The translations under genes and the position numbers were made by a program. Positions 51,828 through 60,322 of a stretch of DNA of 64,000 nucleotides are shown one piece after another (position 1 is the stretch's first letter; the number at the start of each line of letters is the position of its first letter). The DNA comes from Parabacteroides distasonis (GTDB lineage: Bacteria; Bacteroidota; Bacteroidia; Bacteroidales; Tannerellaceae). The DNA lies in assembly GCA_015060925.1 (NCBI GenBank), contig SUXM01000006.1:53719-117718 (forward strand), read 5' to 3'. A model generated the notes under the pieces. That model made no database searches. It was not told where the DNA came from and saw only the letters and a program-made list of their open reading frames with translations.

Positions 51828-54011
51828 ATGAAAATAAAACACCTATATCTGTTCCTATTTTTAATACTTTCTTTTGGATTAAAAGCGAATGAAGAAAAAG
51901 TTATTTCCATTACGACAGATAATATTAGTCTTATCTATAAAGTAGATGCTAAAACAGGTCGTTTATTCCAATCATACTTGGGACAAAAGCTCTCTTATGA
52001 TTCAGATATTGCACAGTTGCCATTGGGAAAAGAGGCTTATTTAACGCACGGAATGGAGGATTATTTTGAGCCGGCTATTCGTGTATTGCATAATGATGGA
52101 AATCCTTCCTTGCTTTTGAAATATGTTTCCCATGAGAATAAAGAGGTACAACCGGGTGTAAAAGAAATGGTCATTACTTTAAAGGATGATGCATATCCGG
52201 TAGTGGTAAAACTTCACTTTGTAACTTATGCGAAAGAGAATATTATCAAAGAATATGCAGAGATTTCCCATCAAGAAAAGAAACCGGTAGTGCTATATAG
52301 CTATGCTTCATCTTTGCTTCATCTGAATGCAAACAGGTATTTTATGACTGATTTTACAGGAGCATGGGCTAAAGAAGTTTGCATGAATGAAACAGAATTG
52401 ACTCCTGGAAAGCGGATAATTGATACGAAGTTAGGAAGCCGTGCCAATATGTTTAGCTCTCCTTTCTTTATGCTCTCATTGGATAAAAAGATTGAGGAGA
52501 ATACAGGTGATGTATTGTTGGGGACATTAGCTTGGACAGGTAATTTCCGGTTCGTTTTTGAAGTGGATGATTTTAATGGTTTGCGCATAGTTTCCGGTAT
52601 CAATCCGTATGCGACTGAATATACTTTAAAACCGAATGAAGTATTCCGTACGCCGGAATTTATTTTCACCTATAGTACGGAAGGTAAAGGTAAGGCAAGC
52701 CGTGATTTTCACCGTTGGGCACGTAAATACCAATTGAAAGATGGGGATAAGTCTCGTATGACGCTTTTGAACAACTGGGAGGCTACAGGATTTAAATTTA
52801 ATGAAGATCAATTGATCGCTATCATGGATGAAGCCGTAAAGTTGGGTGTTGATATGTTCCTTTTGGATGATGGTTGGTTTGCCAATAAGTATCCTCGTAA
52901 GAATGATCGCCAAGGTTTGGGTGATTGGGATGAAACAGTGACTAAACTGCCCAACGGAATTGGTAGATTGGTTAAAGAAGCAACCGACAAAGGTATTAAG
53001 TTCGGTTTGTGGATTGAGCCGGAGATGGTTAATCCTAAGAGCGAATTGTATGAAAAGCACAAAGATTGGGTAATCCGTTTCACAAATCGTGAAGAGTATT
53101 ACTACAGAAACCAATTGTGCTTGGATTTGAGCAATCCGGAAGTACAGGATTATGTATTTGGTATCGTAGATGATTTGATGACTAAATACCCGGGAATCGC
53201 TTACTTCAAATGGGATTGCAATAGCCCGATAACTAATATCTATTCTTCTTATTTAAAAGATAAACAATCTCATTTGTACATTGAACATGTGCGTGGTTTA
53301 TACAAAATTTTGAATCGTGTAAAGGCGAAATATCCTAATTTGCCGATGATGTTATGTTCGGGTGGCGGTGGACGTACCGATTATGAGGCTTTGAAATATT
53401 TTACAGAATTTTGGCCAAGTGATAATACGGATCCGATAGCTCGTATCTTTATCCAATGGGGGTATTCTCATTTCTTCCCGTCTAAAAGTATGGCGGCTCA
53501 TGTGACCAGTTGGAACAAGAGTGCAAGCGTTAAATTCCGCACTGATGTAGCCTGCATGTGTAAGTTGGGTTTTGATATTCGCATGCATGAAATGAATGAA
53601 GCTGATTTGGCTTATTGTAAGGAAGCGGTTATTAATTACAACCGTTTAAGTCCGGTCATCTTGGATGGAGATCTGTATCGTTTGGTTTCTCCTTATGAAG
53701 GCAATAAGGACTTTGCTTCATTGATGTATGTAAGTGAAAAAGCAGACAAGGCGGTGTTGTTTGCCTACAATATCAATCCTATATATAAGTATTGTTATTT
53801 CCCGGCTTCTGTTCGTTTGCAAGGACTTAAGAGTGACGCCCGTTATAAATTGGAAGAGATTAACTTATATAAGGGTACTGAATCCAAGTTTAAATATCAT
53901 AATAAGGTGTTTACAGGAGATTTTTTGATGAAAGTAGGTATCCCGGCATTTGCTTCTGATCCTTCTCCGGCTATGAGTAGCCGTGTAATTGAAATTACAG
54001 AGGTTAAATAA
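51828..54011 (+). CDS. GH36 alpha-galactosidase
   Basis: 727 residues from the ATG at 51828; an ATG at 51819 adds MII. Signal peptide about 1-20. GH36 signatures in order: LLNNWEATGF, LDDGWF, FGLWIEPEMV, the nucleophile Asp (about 463) in YFKWDCN, LCSGGGGR, and the acid/base Asp in WPSDNTD (about 532). Known: releases terminal alpha-galactose from raffinose-type sugars or galactomannan. The signal peptide places it in the periplasm. Solitary gene; a -7 element TAAATTTG is at 51761-51768 with TTTG 23 bp before it. Confidence 0.93.
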   Translation: MKIKHLYLFLFLILSFGLKANEEKVISITTDNISLIYKVDAKTGRLFQSYLGQKLSYDSDIAQLPLGKEAYLTHGMEDYFEPAIRVLHNDGNPSLLLKYVSHENKEVQPGVKEMVITLKDDAYPVVVKLHFVTYAKENIIKEYAEISHQEKKPVVLYSYASSLLHLNANRYFMTDFTGAWAKEVCMNETELTPGKRIIDTKLGSRANMFSSPFFMLSLDKKIEENTGDVLLGTLAWTGNFRFVFEVDDFNGLRIVSGINPYATEYTLKPNEVFRTPEFIFTYSTEGKGKASRDFHRWARKYQLKDGDKSRMTLLNNWEATGFKFNEDQLIAIMDEAVKLGVDMFLLDDGWFANKYPRKNDRQGLGDWDETVTKLPNGIGRLVKEATDKGIKFGLWIEPEMVNPKSELYEKHKDWVIRFTNREEYYYRNQLCLDLSNPEVQDYVFGIVDDLMTKYPGIAYFKWDCNSPITNIYSSYLKDKQSHLYIEHVRGLYKILNRVKAKYPNLPMMLCSGGGGRTDYEALKYFTEFWPSDNTDPIARIFIQWGYSHFFPSKSMAAHVTSWNKSASVKFRTDVACMCKLGFDIRMHEMNEADLAYCKEAVINYNRLSPVILDGDLYRLVSPYEGNKDFASLMYVSEKADKAVLFAYNINPIYKYCYFPASVRLQGLKSDARYKLEEINLYKGTESKFKYHNKVFTGDFLMKVGIPAFASDPSPAMSSRVIEITEVK

Positions 54012-54029
54012 GAGAATTTTGTTAGACAA

Positions 54030-54061
54030 ATTAGATTGATGGCTTGAGCCATCAATCTAAT
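54030..54061. terminator. Bidirectional terminator overlapping a stop codon
   Basis: A perfect 14-bp stem with a 4-nt loop (attagattgatggc at 54030-54043, complement at 54048-54061). The stop codon of the minus-strand C_GCAxxG_C_C gene (54054-54052) lies within the right arm. Confidence 0.85.
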
Positions 54062-54525
54062 TTTCCTTTTAACATATTTCCTGCGATACGTGCAGCGTCT
54101 TCCACAAGTGCCACGCAGGGACGTTTCTTGTAATATTCTTTCGTACGAGCTTCCGGTGAAGGGTTGGTAGATGCAGCATCAGCAGGAGCTAACAGTTCGC
54201 GGCAGACGATAGAACCATTCTTTTCTTTGAACAATCCGGCCATTTTTTGAACCATTGCATAGTTTTTTTTGCGCGCCTCTTGGTTGCTTGTGTCCGGTAC
54301 CGGGTATTTGAAGCCGGCAAGCAGAGCCATTCCACTGACAGTTCCGCATACTTCCCGCATCCTTCCCATTCCTCCCCCAAAAGAGACAGAAATCATTTTT
54401 GCCAACTCCTGATCTAAATCAAAAAGATCGGAATAGGCCATGAAGACAGATTGTGAACAGTTGTATCCCGATTTGAAGTGTTGGATCGCTTGGCTCACCC
54501 GTTCTTCCACATCAAAATCCTTCAT
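54052..54525 (-). CDS. C_GCAxxG_C_C family protein
   Basis: 157 residues with the name-giving pattern: YNCSQSVF, then SFGGGMGRMREVCGTVSG, CRELL and a late RPCVALVEDAARI. Known: a putative redox-active family often found in anaerobes; metal or selenium-related roles have been suggested but not shown. It is encoded after the A/B barrel protein with a 16-bp gap, on the same strand as serB. Confidence 0.88.
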   Translation of the reverse strand: MKDFDVEERVSQAIQHFKSGYNCSQSVFMAYSDLFDLDQELAKMISVSFGGGMGRMREVCGTVSGMALLAGFKYPVPDTSNQEARKKNYAMVQKMAGLFKEKNGSIVCRELLAPADAASTNPSPEARTKEYYKKRPCVALVEDAARIAGNMLKGKLD

Positions 54526-54541
54526 AATATATCATTCATTT

Positions 54542-54844
54542 TTAATATTCATAATCCACGCATGCTCTGTCTGCTTTCACCGGCCCGATGATGTTTTTAG
54601 CTACGGCTACATGTTCCGGATGGTTGGCATACGTATTTACATCCGCTAAAGAGTCTAATTCGGTTGTTAAAATGATATCCCAAGTTTCAGCCGGATTTAC
54701 ATTGAAGTCCAAGCGGATCATACGCAAAACATCAATTTTATTGATTAGGGCCTCTAATGCCACTTTTATCTCTTGCATTTTAGCCTCTTTGGCAGCCGGA
54801 GTTTCAAACTCCTTCAATTTAAACATAACAATGTGTCTAACCAT
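54542..54844 (-). CDS. Stress-responsive A/B barrel (Dabb) domain protein
   Basis: 100 residues. MVRHIVMFKLKEF at the start, WDIILTTELDSLADVNTYANHPEH (in part) and a final Tyr-rich end match the Dabb family, dimeric alpha-beta barrels. Known: small proteins seen in stress responses and polyketide cyclisation; the function here is unknown. 17 bp separate it from serB, probably one transcript. Confidence 0.88.
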   Translation of the reverse strand: MVRHIVMFKLKEFETPAAKEAKMQEIKVALEALINKIDVLRMIRLDFNVNPAETWDIILTTELDSLADVNTYANHPEHVAVAKNIIGPVKADRACVDYEY

Positions 54845-54861
54845 ATATCTTTATCCTTTAA

Positions 54862-56082
54862 TTAAATATCCCAATATGAATCTTTATATCCTAAGAAGTA
54901 AAGGATACCATCTAATCCGATGGTTGAAATAGACTGTTCGGCTGTTGCTTTTACTTTAGGTTTCGCATGGAAGGCGATACCCAAGCCGGCAATATTGATC
55001 ATCGGCAGGTCGTTCGCTCCATCTCCAACAGCTACTGTTTGGCGGATGTCCACATTTTCTACTTGGGCAATCAAACGAAGCAATTCGGCTTTGCGTTTAC
55101 CATCTACAATATCACCTACATGGCGGCCGGTCAGTTTGCCATCTTCAACCTCCAGTTCGTTAGCATAGACATAATCAATGCCATATTTCTGTTTTAGATG
55201 GTTCCCAAAATAGGTAAATCCCCCGGATAGAATCGCAATTTTAAAACCAACCTTCTTTAGGATGCGCATCAAACGGTCGACACCCTCTGTGATAGGTAGG
55301 TTTTCTGCAATTTCACGCATGACAGATACATCCAATCCTTTCAATAATGCACATCGTTGGCGGAAACTTTCACAGAAGTCGATTTCACCACGCATTGCCG
55401 ATTCGGTGATAGCCTTGACCTGGTCGCCCACTCCGGCACGAATAGCCAATTCGTCGATCACCTCTGTTTGGATCAAGGTTGAATCCATATCGAAACAAAT
55501 CAAACGACGCATACGGCGGTACATACTTTCTTCTTGGAAAGAGATATCTATTTCTTGTTCGGCTGACAATTTCATAAATTCAGCCTTCATCTGTTCTTTG
55601 TCTTTAGGAGTACCACGAACTGAAAATTCCACGCTGGCTTTAGGTGTGCGAGCGTTTTCATCTAATGGGATACGTCCTGTCAAGCGTTTGATGTCGTCAA
55701 TGTTCATATCTTGTGCAGCGATAATGCTGGTCACACCGGCAATTTGACGGGCAGTCAGTTTGCGACCCAAGATTGTGATGATATATCTGTTTTTTCCTTG
55801 CATGGAAACCCATTCGCTGTATTCTTTTTCTGAGATCGGGTCAAAACGGATATTGACACCTAATTCGTTGCTTTTGAATAAAAGTTCTTTCAAAAGGTTT
55901 CCGGAAATGGCTTCGTTTCCTTCAAAAAGGATACCTAATGAAAGGTTGCTATGAATGTTTACTAAGCCGATGTCTAAGATTGCGGCATTGTTGCGAGCCA
56001 AAATCTCGCAAAACTCGGCTGTAACACCCGGACGGTCTGTTCCGTTTATGTTCAGCAGTATAAGTTCGTCTTTACGTTCCAT
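54862..56082 (-). CDS. serB: Phosphoserine phosphatase with N-terminal ACT domains
   Basis: 406 residues from the ATG at 56082. An upstream ATG at 56112 is rejected because it overlaps a TACCTTTG -7 element (56109-56102). Two ACT modules (about 5-85 and 100-185) precede the HAD phosphatase: D198 and D200 in CFDMDSTL, SGGFTYFG and VGDGANDLPM. Known: last step of serine synthesis, with ACT domains giving possible serine feedback. It heads the unit with the Dabb and C_GCAxxG genes. Confidence 0.94.
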   Translation of the reverse strand: MERKDELILLNINGTDRPGVTAEFCEILARNNAAILDIGLVNIHSNLSLGILFEGNEAISGNLLKELLFKSNELGVNIRFDPISEKEYSEWVSMQGKNRYIITILGRKLTARQIAGVTSIIAAQDMNIDDIKRLTGRIPLDENARTPKASVEFSVRGTPKDKEQMKAEFMKLSAEQEIDISFQEESMYRRMRRLICFDMDSTLIQTEVIDELAIRAGVGDQVKAITESAMRGEIDFCESFRQRCALLKGLDVSVMREIAENLPITEGVDRLMRILKKVGFKIAILSGGFTYFGNHLKQKYGIDYVYANELEVEDGKLTGRHVGDIVDGKRKAELLRLIAQVENVDIRQTVAVGDGANDLPMINIAGLGIAFHAKPKVKATAEQSISTIGLDGILYFLGYKDSYWDI

Positions 56083-56161
56083 GATATTAATGTTTGTAGG
56101 GCAAAGGTACATAAGTTTTAACCAAAAAGCGATGGTTCCATGGAGGAATTGTAAAAATAAT

Positions 56162-56218
56162 TAAGTCCGATGTATTTTAAATTACATCGGACTTAATTTA
56201 TGCTTACATCGGATGTAA
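56162..56218 (-). repeat. Three-unit palindromic intergenic repeat, copy D
   Basis: Perfect 13-bp inverted pair taagtccgatgta (56162-56174) and tacatcggactta (56183-56195), then unit III ttacatcggatgtaa (56204-56218), the clearest form of the 15-bp core palindrome. It lies 80 bp upstream of serB. Confidence 0.78.
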
Positions 56219-56360
56219 TTTCAACTTAGAATAGAGGTATCTTAAGTGTAGTGAGAGTTATTTTGCAATGTATATGTTGCAAAACATATACATAATAGCT
56301 ATTTTCATGCGATAAAACATATAAAAATACTTGCTAAAGTGTAGAAAGTTGTTATAAAAC

Positions 56361-56392
56361 TTGGAGTGTAATCCTCTTTTACCGTATATTTG
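56361..56392 (+). promoter_or_regulatory. Promoter of the thioredoxin-fold gene
   Basis: TTG (56361-56363), 21-bp spacer, TATATTTG (56385-56392). The mRNA leader would be about 120 nt. Confidence 0.68.
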
Positions 56393-56397
56393 CACCC

Positions 56398-56518
56398 GTT
56401 AAGAGCAAGAAACGCGATTCCTTAGCGAAGGTAAGCCTCTTGTTTTCCTGAAAATCAGGAGTCGGGACCAACTTAGTGATAAGGCCGTTCCGATTATGTT
56501 GAATGTAAAATAGATCAT
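56398..56518 (+). promoter_or_regulatory. Structured 5' leader of unknown class
   Basis: Three helices can be drawn: aagagc (56401-56406) with gcctctt (about 56435-56441), enclosing cctt-agcg-aagg; tcctgaaaatcagga (about 56447-56461) as a tight hairpin; and tcggga with ttccga (about 56462-56503). I do not recognise a known riboswitch class. It ends about 15 bp before the start codon. Confidence 0.5.
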
Positions 56519-57016
56519 ATGAAAGTAAGAGCTTATGTTCTCTTGTTTTTGGTAGGGTTGTTAGCAGCTTCCGCCGGAACAAAAGATGCAAAGCCGACAG
56601 AAGGTATCAACCCTGGCGACCTTGCTCCGAGAATAGAGTTTTTAGAAAACGAAAACAATTGTAGTTTTCAAAACAGTAAAGGACGTTACACATTGCTTAA
56701 TTTCTGGGCAGCTTACGATGCTGAATCGAGAGTTCGTAACGTACAATTATGGAACGAAGTAAACAAGTTGGGTTCAGACAAGATTGCGATGTATTCGATC
56801 TCTTTTGACGAAAAGAAATCCATTTTCACTGAAACTGTAAAAGCTGACAGATTGGAAGGTACGAAGCAATTTCATGAAGCACTTGGAAAAAACTCAGATC
56901 TGTTTGGGAAATATCATTTACAGAAGGGATTCTGCAATTTCCTTATAGACGAAAATGGGGTGATCATCGCAACAAATGTGACCACCAAAGATCTGAAAGC
57001 ATTAGAAAGAATTTAA
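56519..57016 (+). CDS. Thioredoxin-fold secreted protein without CxxC
   Basis: 165 residues. Signal peptide about 1-20, then a redoxin-like fold: GDLAPRIEFLENENN, KGRYTLLNFWAAYDAESRVRN, where an active thioredoxin of this family would have WCxxC, and later FGKYHLQKGFCNFLIDENG with the usual cis-Pro replaced. Known: TlpA/ResA relatives reduce disulfides through the CxxC. Without it, redox activity of that kind is unlikely. Inferred: a binding or scaffolding role. It has a strong promoter and a long structured leader. Confidence 0.75.
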   Translation: MKVRAYVLLFLVGLLAASAGTKDAKPTEGINPGDLAPRIEFLENENNCSFQNSKGRYTLLNFWAAYDAESRVRNVQLWNEVNKLGSDKIAMYSISFDEKKSIFTETVKADRLEGTKQFHEALGKNSDLFGKYHLQKGFCNFLIDENGVIIATNVTTKDLKALERI

Positions 57017-57037
57017 TTTGAAATTTCTATTAAACAA

Positions 57038-57071
57038 AAGAAGAGGATATCTAAACGGGTATCCTCTTCTT
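57038..57071. terminator. Bidirectional terminator
   Basis: Stem aagaagaggatat (57038-57050) with gtatcctcttctt (57059-57071). Between the thioredoxin-fold gene (+) and the hipA remnant (-). Confidence 0.85.
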
Positions 57072-57105
57072 GTATTATAATATAGTATGCTTATGATAAT
57101 TCTTA

Positions 57106-57535
57106 TTATTTATCACTTCTTTGAAAACGGTGTAAGCGTTCTTGGTACGATTGCTTATACATGCGTTTAACTTTCTCCTCCAAAAAAGAATTATCAATAA
57201 GTTCGTATACCTTAGGCTGTTCTGTTGCGAACACCTCAATAATTGAAGCCAACTTTTTAGGGAGCACACCTATACGCGTTCCAAAGGTGATGAAGTCGTC
57301 TTTACATGGATGTAGAGTGCGTGAATATATATCCGAGTATTCACGCTCAGGTATCAATCCATCTTGTAATGCGAAGTCCCCATCATTAACATGTATAGAA
57401 GTGTTCATCAAATCATAGGCCGGAGTAAGCACGTAGTCTCCACTATCAGTTTCCTGAAGTGAGAAGTTTTTCAAGTGGGCTATATGTACTGAATCCCAAT
57501 GCCAGTGTACCTGGGCAAACATTTATTGCTTTCAT
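57106..57535 (-). pseudogene. hipA: HipA-type toxin kinase remnant with large internal deletion
   Basis: From the ATG at 57535 the frame reads MKAINVCPGTLALGFSTYSP, which I recognise as the start of Bacteroidota HipA kinases. It then shifts frame near 57474-57488 into IAHLKNFSLQETDSGDY, followed by LTPAYDLMNT, HVNDGDFAL and LIDNSFLEE, the normal C-terminal HipA part. Roughly 200 or more residues between these points, holding the ATP site and most of the kinase, are missing. The joint lies in gcccac, which fits both sides (TYSP and AHLKNFS), as expected for a deletion between short direct repeats. Non-functional. The remnant of its partner gene overlaps the start by ATGA. Confidence 0.8.
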
Positions 57536-57687
57536 ATCTCTTCTATTGTTATTGCACCAATGGTATCTCCAGATATTTGTGCAATATAATGCACTTTTTT
57601 ACTTAAATAACTTGCGGTGATTCTTTCTCCTTGAAAAGAGAAATGTATATAAGTAATAAATTTCCAGTGGTTGAACATACCCAACAT
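57532..57687 (-). pseudogene. HipA N-terminal-domain (HipS-like) partner remnant
   Basis: 51 codons from an ATG at 57687. The C-terminus ITASYLSKKVHYIAQISGDT then IGAITIEEI resembles the end of the short HipA_N protein encoded before HipA in Bacteroidota (typically closing DTIGA or DCIGA plus a few residues). Its stop overlaps the hipA start as ATGA, the usual coupling. The N-terminal half of the family (about 60 residues) is missing, so this copy is also truncated. No hipB-like HTH gene lies next to it. Confidence 0.55.
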
Positions 57688-57814
57688 TTATGTTACCAAA
57701 TATCTTTAGGAGATTATTTGGTAACTGTTGATCGAATTGTTAATGAACAACTTCCTGTTGCAGGTTGGGTTATCACTTCCCTTCAAAAAGGGGATCAAAT
57801 TGTATTTGGAAAGG

Positions 57815-60322
57815 TTACTCCAAGTCAACCACTGTAATACCGGCACCACCGAGTTGTACGTGCTCATCGTGGTAATGACGGACACCGGGAACGCTGTGTA
57901 GATAGTCACGTATCAATTGACGTAGGACACCTGTTCCTGTACCATGCAGGATACGCACACGAATAGCTCCGACTTGGATGGCGTCATCAATGAAATAGGT
58001 GACCGCTTGTAAGGCTTCGTCTCCTCGCATGCCTCTAACATCAATTTCTTGTTTGAAATTAAGTTTCTTTTCGTGCATGTTATCCATGGTTTGCACACTG
58101 ACAAAGGTGCTTTTCTGGATCTCTTTTTTGATTTGTCCTTTGCTTACCTTTTCTAACTGTTCCAATTTGACGGTACTTTTAATCATACCAAATGCGACAA
58201 CTGCCTGTTTGCCTTGTAGCTCCATGACTGTCCCGGCGGAAACCTGTCCTTTGAGACGGACATTATCGCCTACTTCGATAACATCTCTGTTGAAGGTTGG
58301 CTTGTTGGCCTGTGTTTGTTGCTTTTGTTTCTTCTTCTCTTTACGCTCCTTCAACTTAGCCATTTTACGGGCAATCTTGTCATCCTCCTCTTCGGCTGCA
58401 ATCACAGATGCCTTAAATTCTTCTAAAGCTTTACGTGCCAAACGGGTTTGTTCTTTCTCTGCCTGTGCCTCTTTGATTTCACGGATGGTGTTTTCGATTT
58501 TAGCATTGGCCTCAGACAAAATTTGTTGCGCCTCTTCTTTGGCTGTGCGCATGATCTCTTTGCGCTGTTTGTTTACCGCCTCTAAATCTTGTTCGTATCG
58601 TGCCGTAATATCCTCCAATTTTTTCTCTTGCTGGCGGATGTTTTGTCGTTTGCTTTCCCAATAACGTTTGTCACGTACGATGTCTTGCAGGTATTTATCC
58701 ATGTTGATATAGTCTGCACCGACTTTAGCCGAGGCATCTGCAATGACATCTTCCGGCAGACCGATTTTACGTGCGATTTCAACGGCGAAGGAGCTTCCCG
58801 GGTTACCGATGGATAGCTTGAACAATGGTTGCATCAGATGGCGGTCGTATAACATCGCTCCATTAACTACACCCTCTGTCTCTTCAGCGAAATGTTTGAG
58901 GTTCTGATAATGGGTTGTAATGACACCGTAACTTTGGTTGCGGTTAAACCGATCCAAAAGAGCTTCAGCAATGGCTCCACCGATTTGAGGTTCCGTTCCA
59001 CTTCCAAACTCGTCAATCAAGATCAACGTTTTTGCATTACAGTTCTTGACGAAATGTTTCATGTTTGTCAGGTGAGAACTATATGTACTTAAATCATTTT
59101 CAATGCTTTGTTCATCTCCTATATCAATAAACAAATTGTCAAACAGTCCGGTTTTTGATGTCTCATACACCGGAATCAACAGTCCGCATTGTAGCATGTA
59201 TTGTAATAAACCTACGGTTTTCAAGCAGACAGATTTCCCGCCGGCATTTGGCCCGGAGATAATTAAAAGCCGTTTATTCCCCTCTAATGTAATGTCTAAA
59301 GGGACAATTTTTTTGTTTTGTTTTTGAAGTGAAAGATAGAGTAGTGGGTGTGTGGCATGAATCCAGTCTACCTGTTGTTTGTCCTCAATAATTGGCTTGA
59401 TACCCTGTATCTGTTCGGCAAACAGTGCCTTGGCACGAATGAAATCTATGTCTGCCAAAAATTCATACGATTGAAGGATTTCCAGGATCAAAGGACGGAC
59501 AATATTGGTAAATTCCGTCAAAATCCGCATAATTTCTCTCCGTTCGTCACCCTCTAACTCCCGGATGCGATTATTAGCCTCCACTACTACTTCCGGCTCG
59601 ATGAAAACAGTTTTTCCACTGGCCGATTCGTCATGTACAATCCCTTTGATTTTTCGTTTGAAGGCAGGAATGACCGGTATCATCAGTCGTCCGTCACGCA
59701 TGGTCGGAGTGACGTCTTTGTCAACCACTCCTTCAGATTGTGCTGTTCGCAAAATCGACTGTAAACTTCGTGATATTCCACTCATAGTGACGGTTATTTC
59801 CCGGCGTATTTGAGCTAAAGCAGGAGATGCGTTGTCTTTGATTCGACCAAACTTGTCTAAAATTGCATCAATCTTGCCTATTAATTGGGGAAATACCATG
59901 ATATTACCGGCTAATGTCGTCAAAGCCGGATATTTAACCTCTTCTTCTTCGTCCGATGAAAGGCGAAAGAAACGAATAATATCGTTGATGGTCTGTAATG
60001 AACGCTTGAGATCAAATAGCTCCTTTTCGTCTAACCACGTACCCTCCGGACGTATGCGTTTGAGTGAATAACGTACGTCAAAAAAGTAATTGGCCGGAAA
60101 CTCGTCTTCGCCATGCAAGATACGGAGAAACTCGTCTGTCTGCTCCAAACGATCGGTTATGGTCGGATAATGGGTAGAGAAATCCATCTCTGTAACCCGT
60201 TCTTTTCCTAAAGGACTTAAGCATTTTTCTGCAATCAAAAGACGGACTTTATCAAAGCCCGTCTTTTGTTCAAAATTCTGTGGATATATCACGTGTTTAT
60301 ATTTCTTATTATTTGATTTCAA
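57815..60322 (-). CDS. mutS2: MutS2 (Smr-domain ATPase)
   Basis: 835 residues. Lever-like N-terminal part; the ATPase with Walker A SGPNAGGKSVCLKTVGLLQ near 353-371 and LILIDEFGSGTEP; a long coiled coil (about 510-660) rich in Glu, Lys and Gln; a KOW-like bridge (GDNVRLKGQVSAGTV); and a C-terminal Smr domain with IDVRGMRGDEAL and HGTGTGVLR. Known: MutS2 suppresses recombination or rescues collided ribosomes; the Smr part is a nuclease. The start overlaps the PDZ gene stop by 14 bp. Confidence 0.95.
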   Translation of the reverse strand: MKSNNKKYKHVIYPQNFEQKTGFDKVRLLIAEKCLSPLGKERVTEMDFSTHYPTITDRLEQTDEFLRILHGEDEFPANYFFDVRYSLKRIRPEGTWLDEKELFDLKRSLQTINDIIRFFRLSSDEEEEVKYPALTTLAGNIMVFPQLIGKIDAILDKFGRIKDNASPALAQIRREITVTMSGISRSLQSILRTAQSEGVVDKDVTPTMRDGRLMIPVIPAFKRKIKGIVHDESASGKTVFIEPEVVVEANNRIRELEGDERREIMRILTEFTNIVRPLILEILQSYEFLADIDFIRAKALFAEQIQGIKPIIEDKQQVDWIHATHPLLYLSLQKQNKKIVPLDITLEGNKRLLIISGPNAGGKSVCLKTVGLLQYMLQCGLLIPVYETSKTGLFDNLFIDIGDEQSIENDLSTYSSHLTNMKHFVKNCNAKTLILIDEFGSGTEPQIGGAIAEALLDRFNRNQSYGVITTHYQNLKHFAEETEGVVNGAMLYDRHLMQPLFKLSIGNPGSSFAVEIARKIGLPEDVIADASAKVGADYINMDKYLQDIVRDKRYWESKRQNIRQQEKKLEDITARYEQDLEAVNKQRKEIMRTAKEEAQQILSEANAKIENTIREIKEAQAEKEQTRLARKALEEFKASVIAAEEEDDKIARKMAKLKERKEKKKQKQQTQANKPTFNRDVIEVGDNVRLKGQVSAGTVMELQGKQAVVAFGMIKSTVKLEQLEKVSKGQIKKEIQKSTFVSVQTMDNMHEKKLNFKQEIDVRGMRGDEALQAVTYFIDDAIQVGAIRVRILHGTGTGVLRQLIRDYLHSVPGVRHYHDEHVQLGGAGITVVDLE

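Noticed and set aside
57643..57837. 64-codon plus-strand frame between the hip remnants and mutS2
   Set aside because: It overlaps the mutS2 end and the HipA_N remnant on the other strand, lacks a promoter element of the Bacteroides type, and matches no family I know. It could be real but I cannot support it.
57999..58664. 221-codon open frame antisense to mutS2
   Set aside because: A shadow of the Lys/Glu-rich coiled coil of MutS2, giving a Ser/Cys/Phe-rich nonsense protein.
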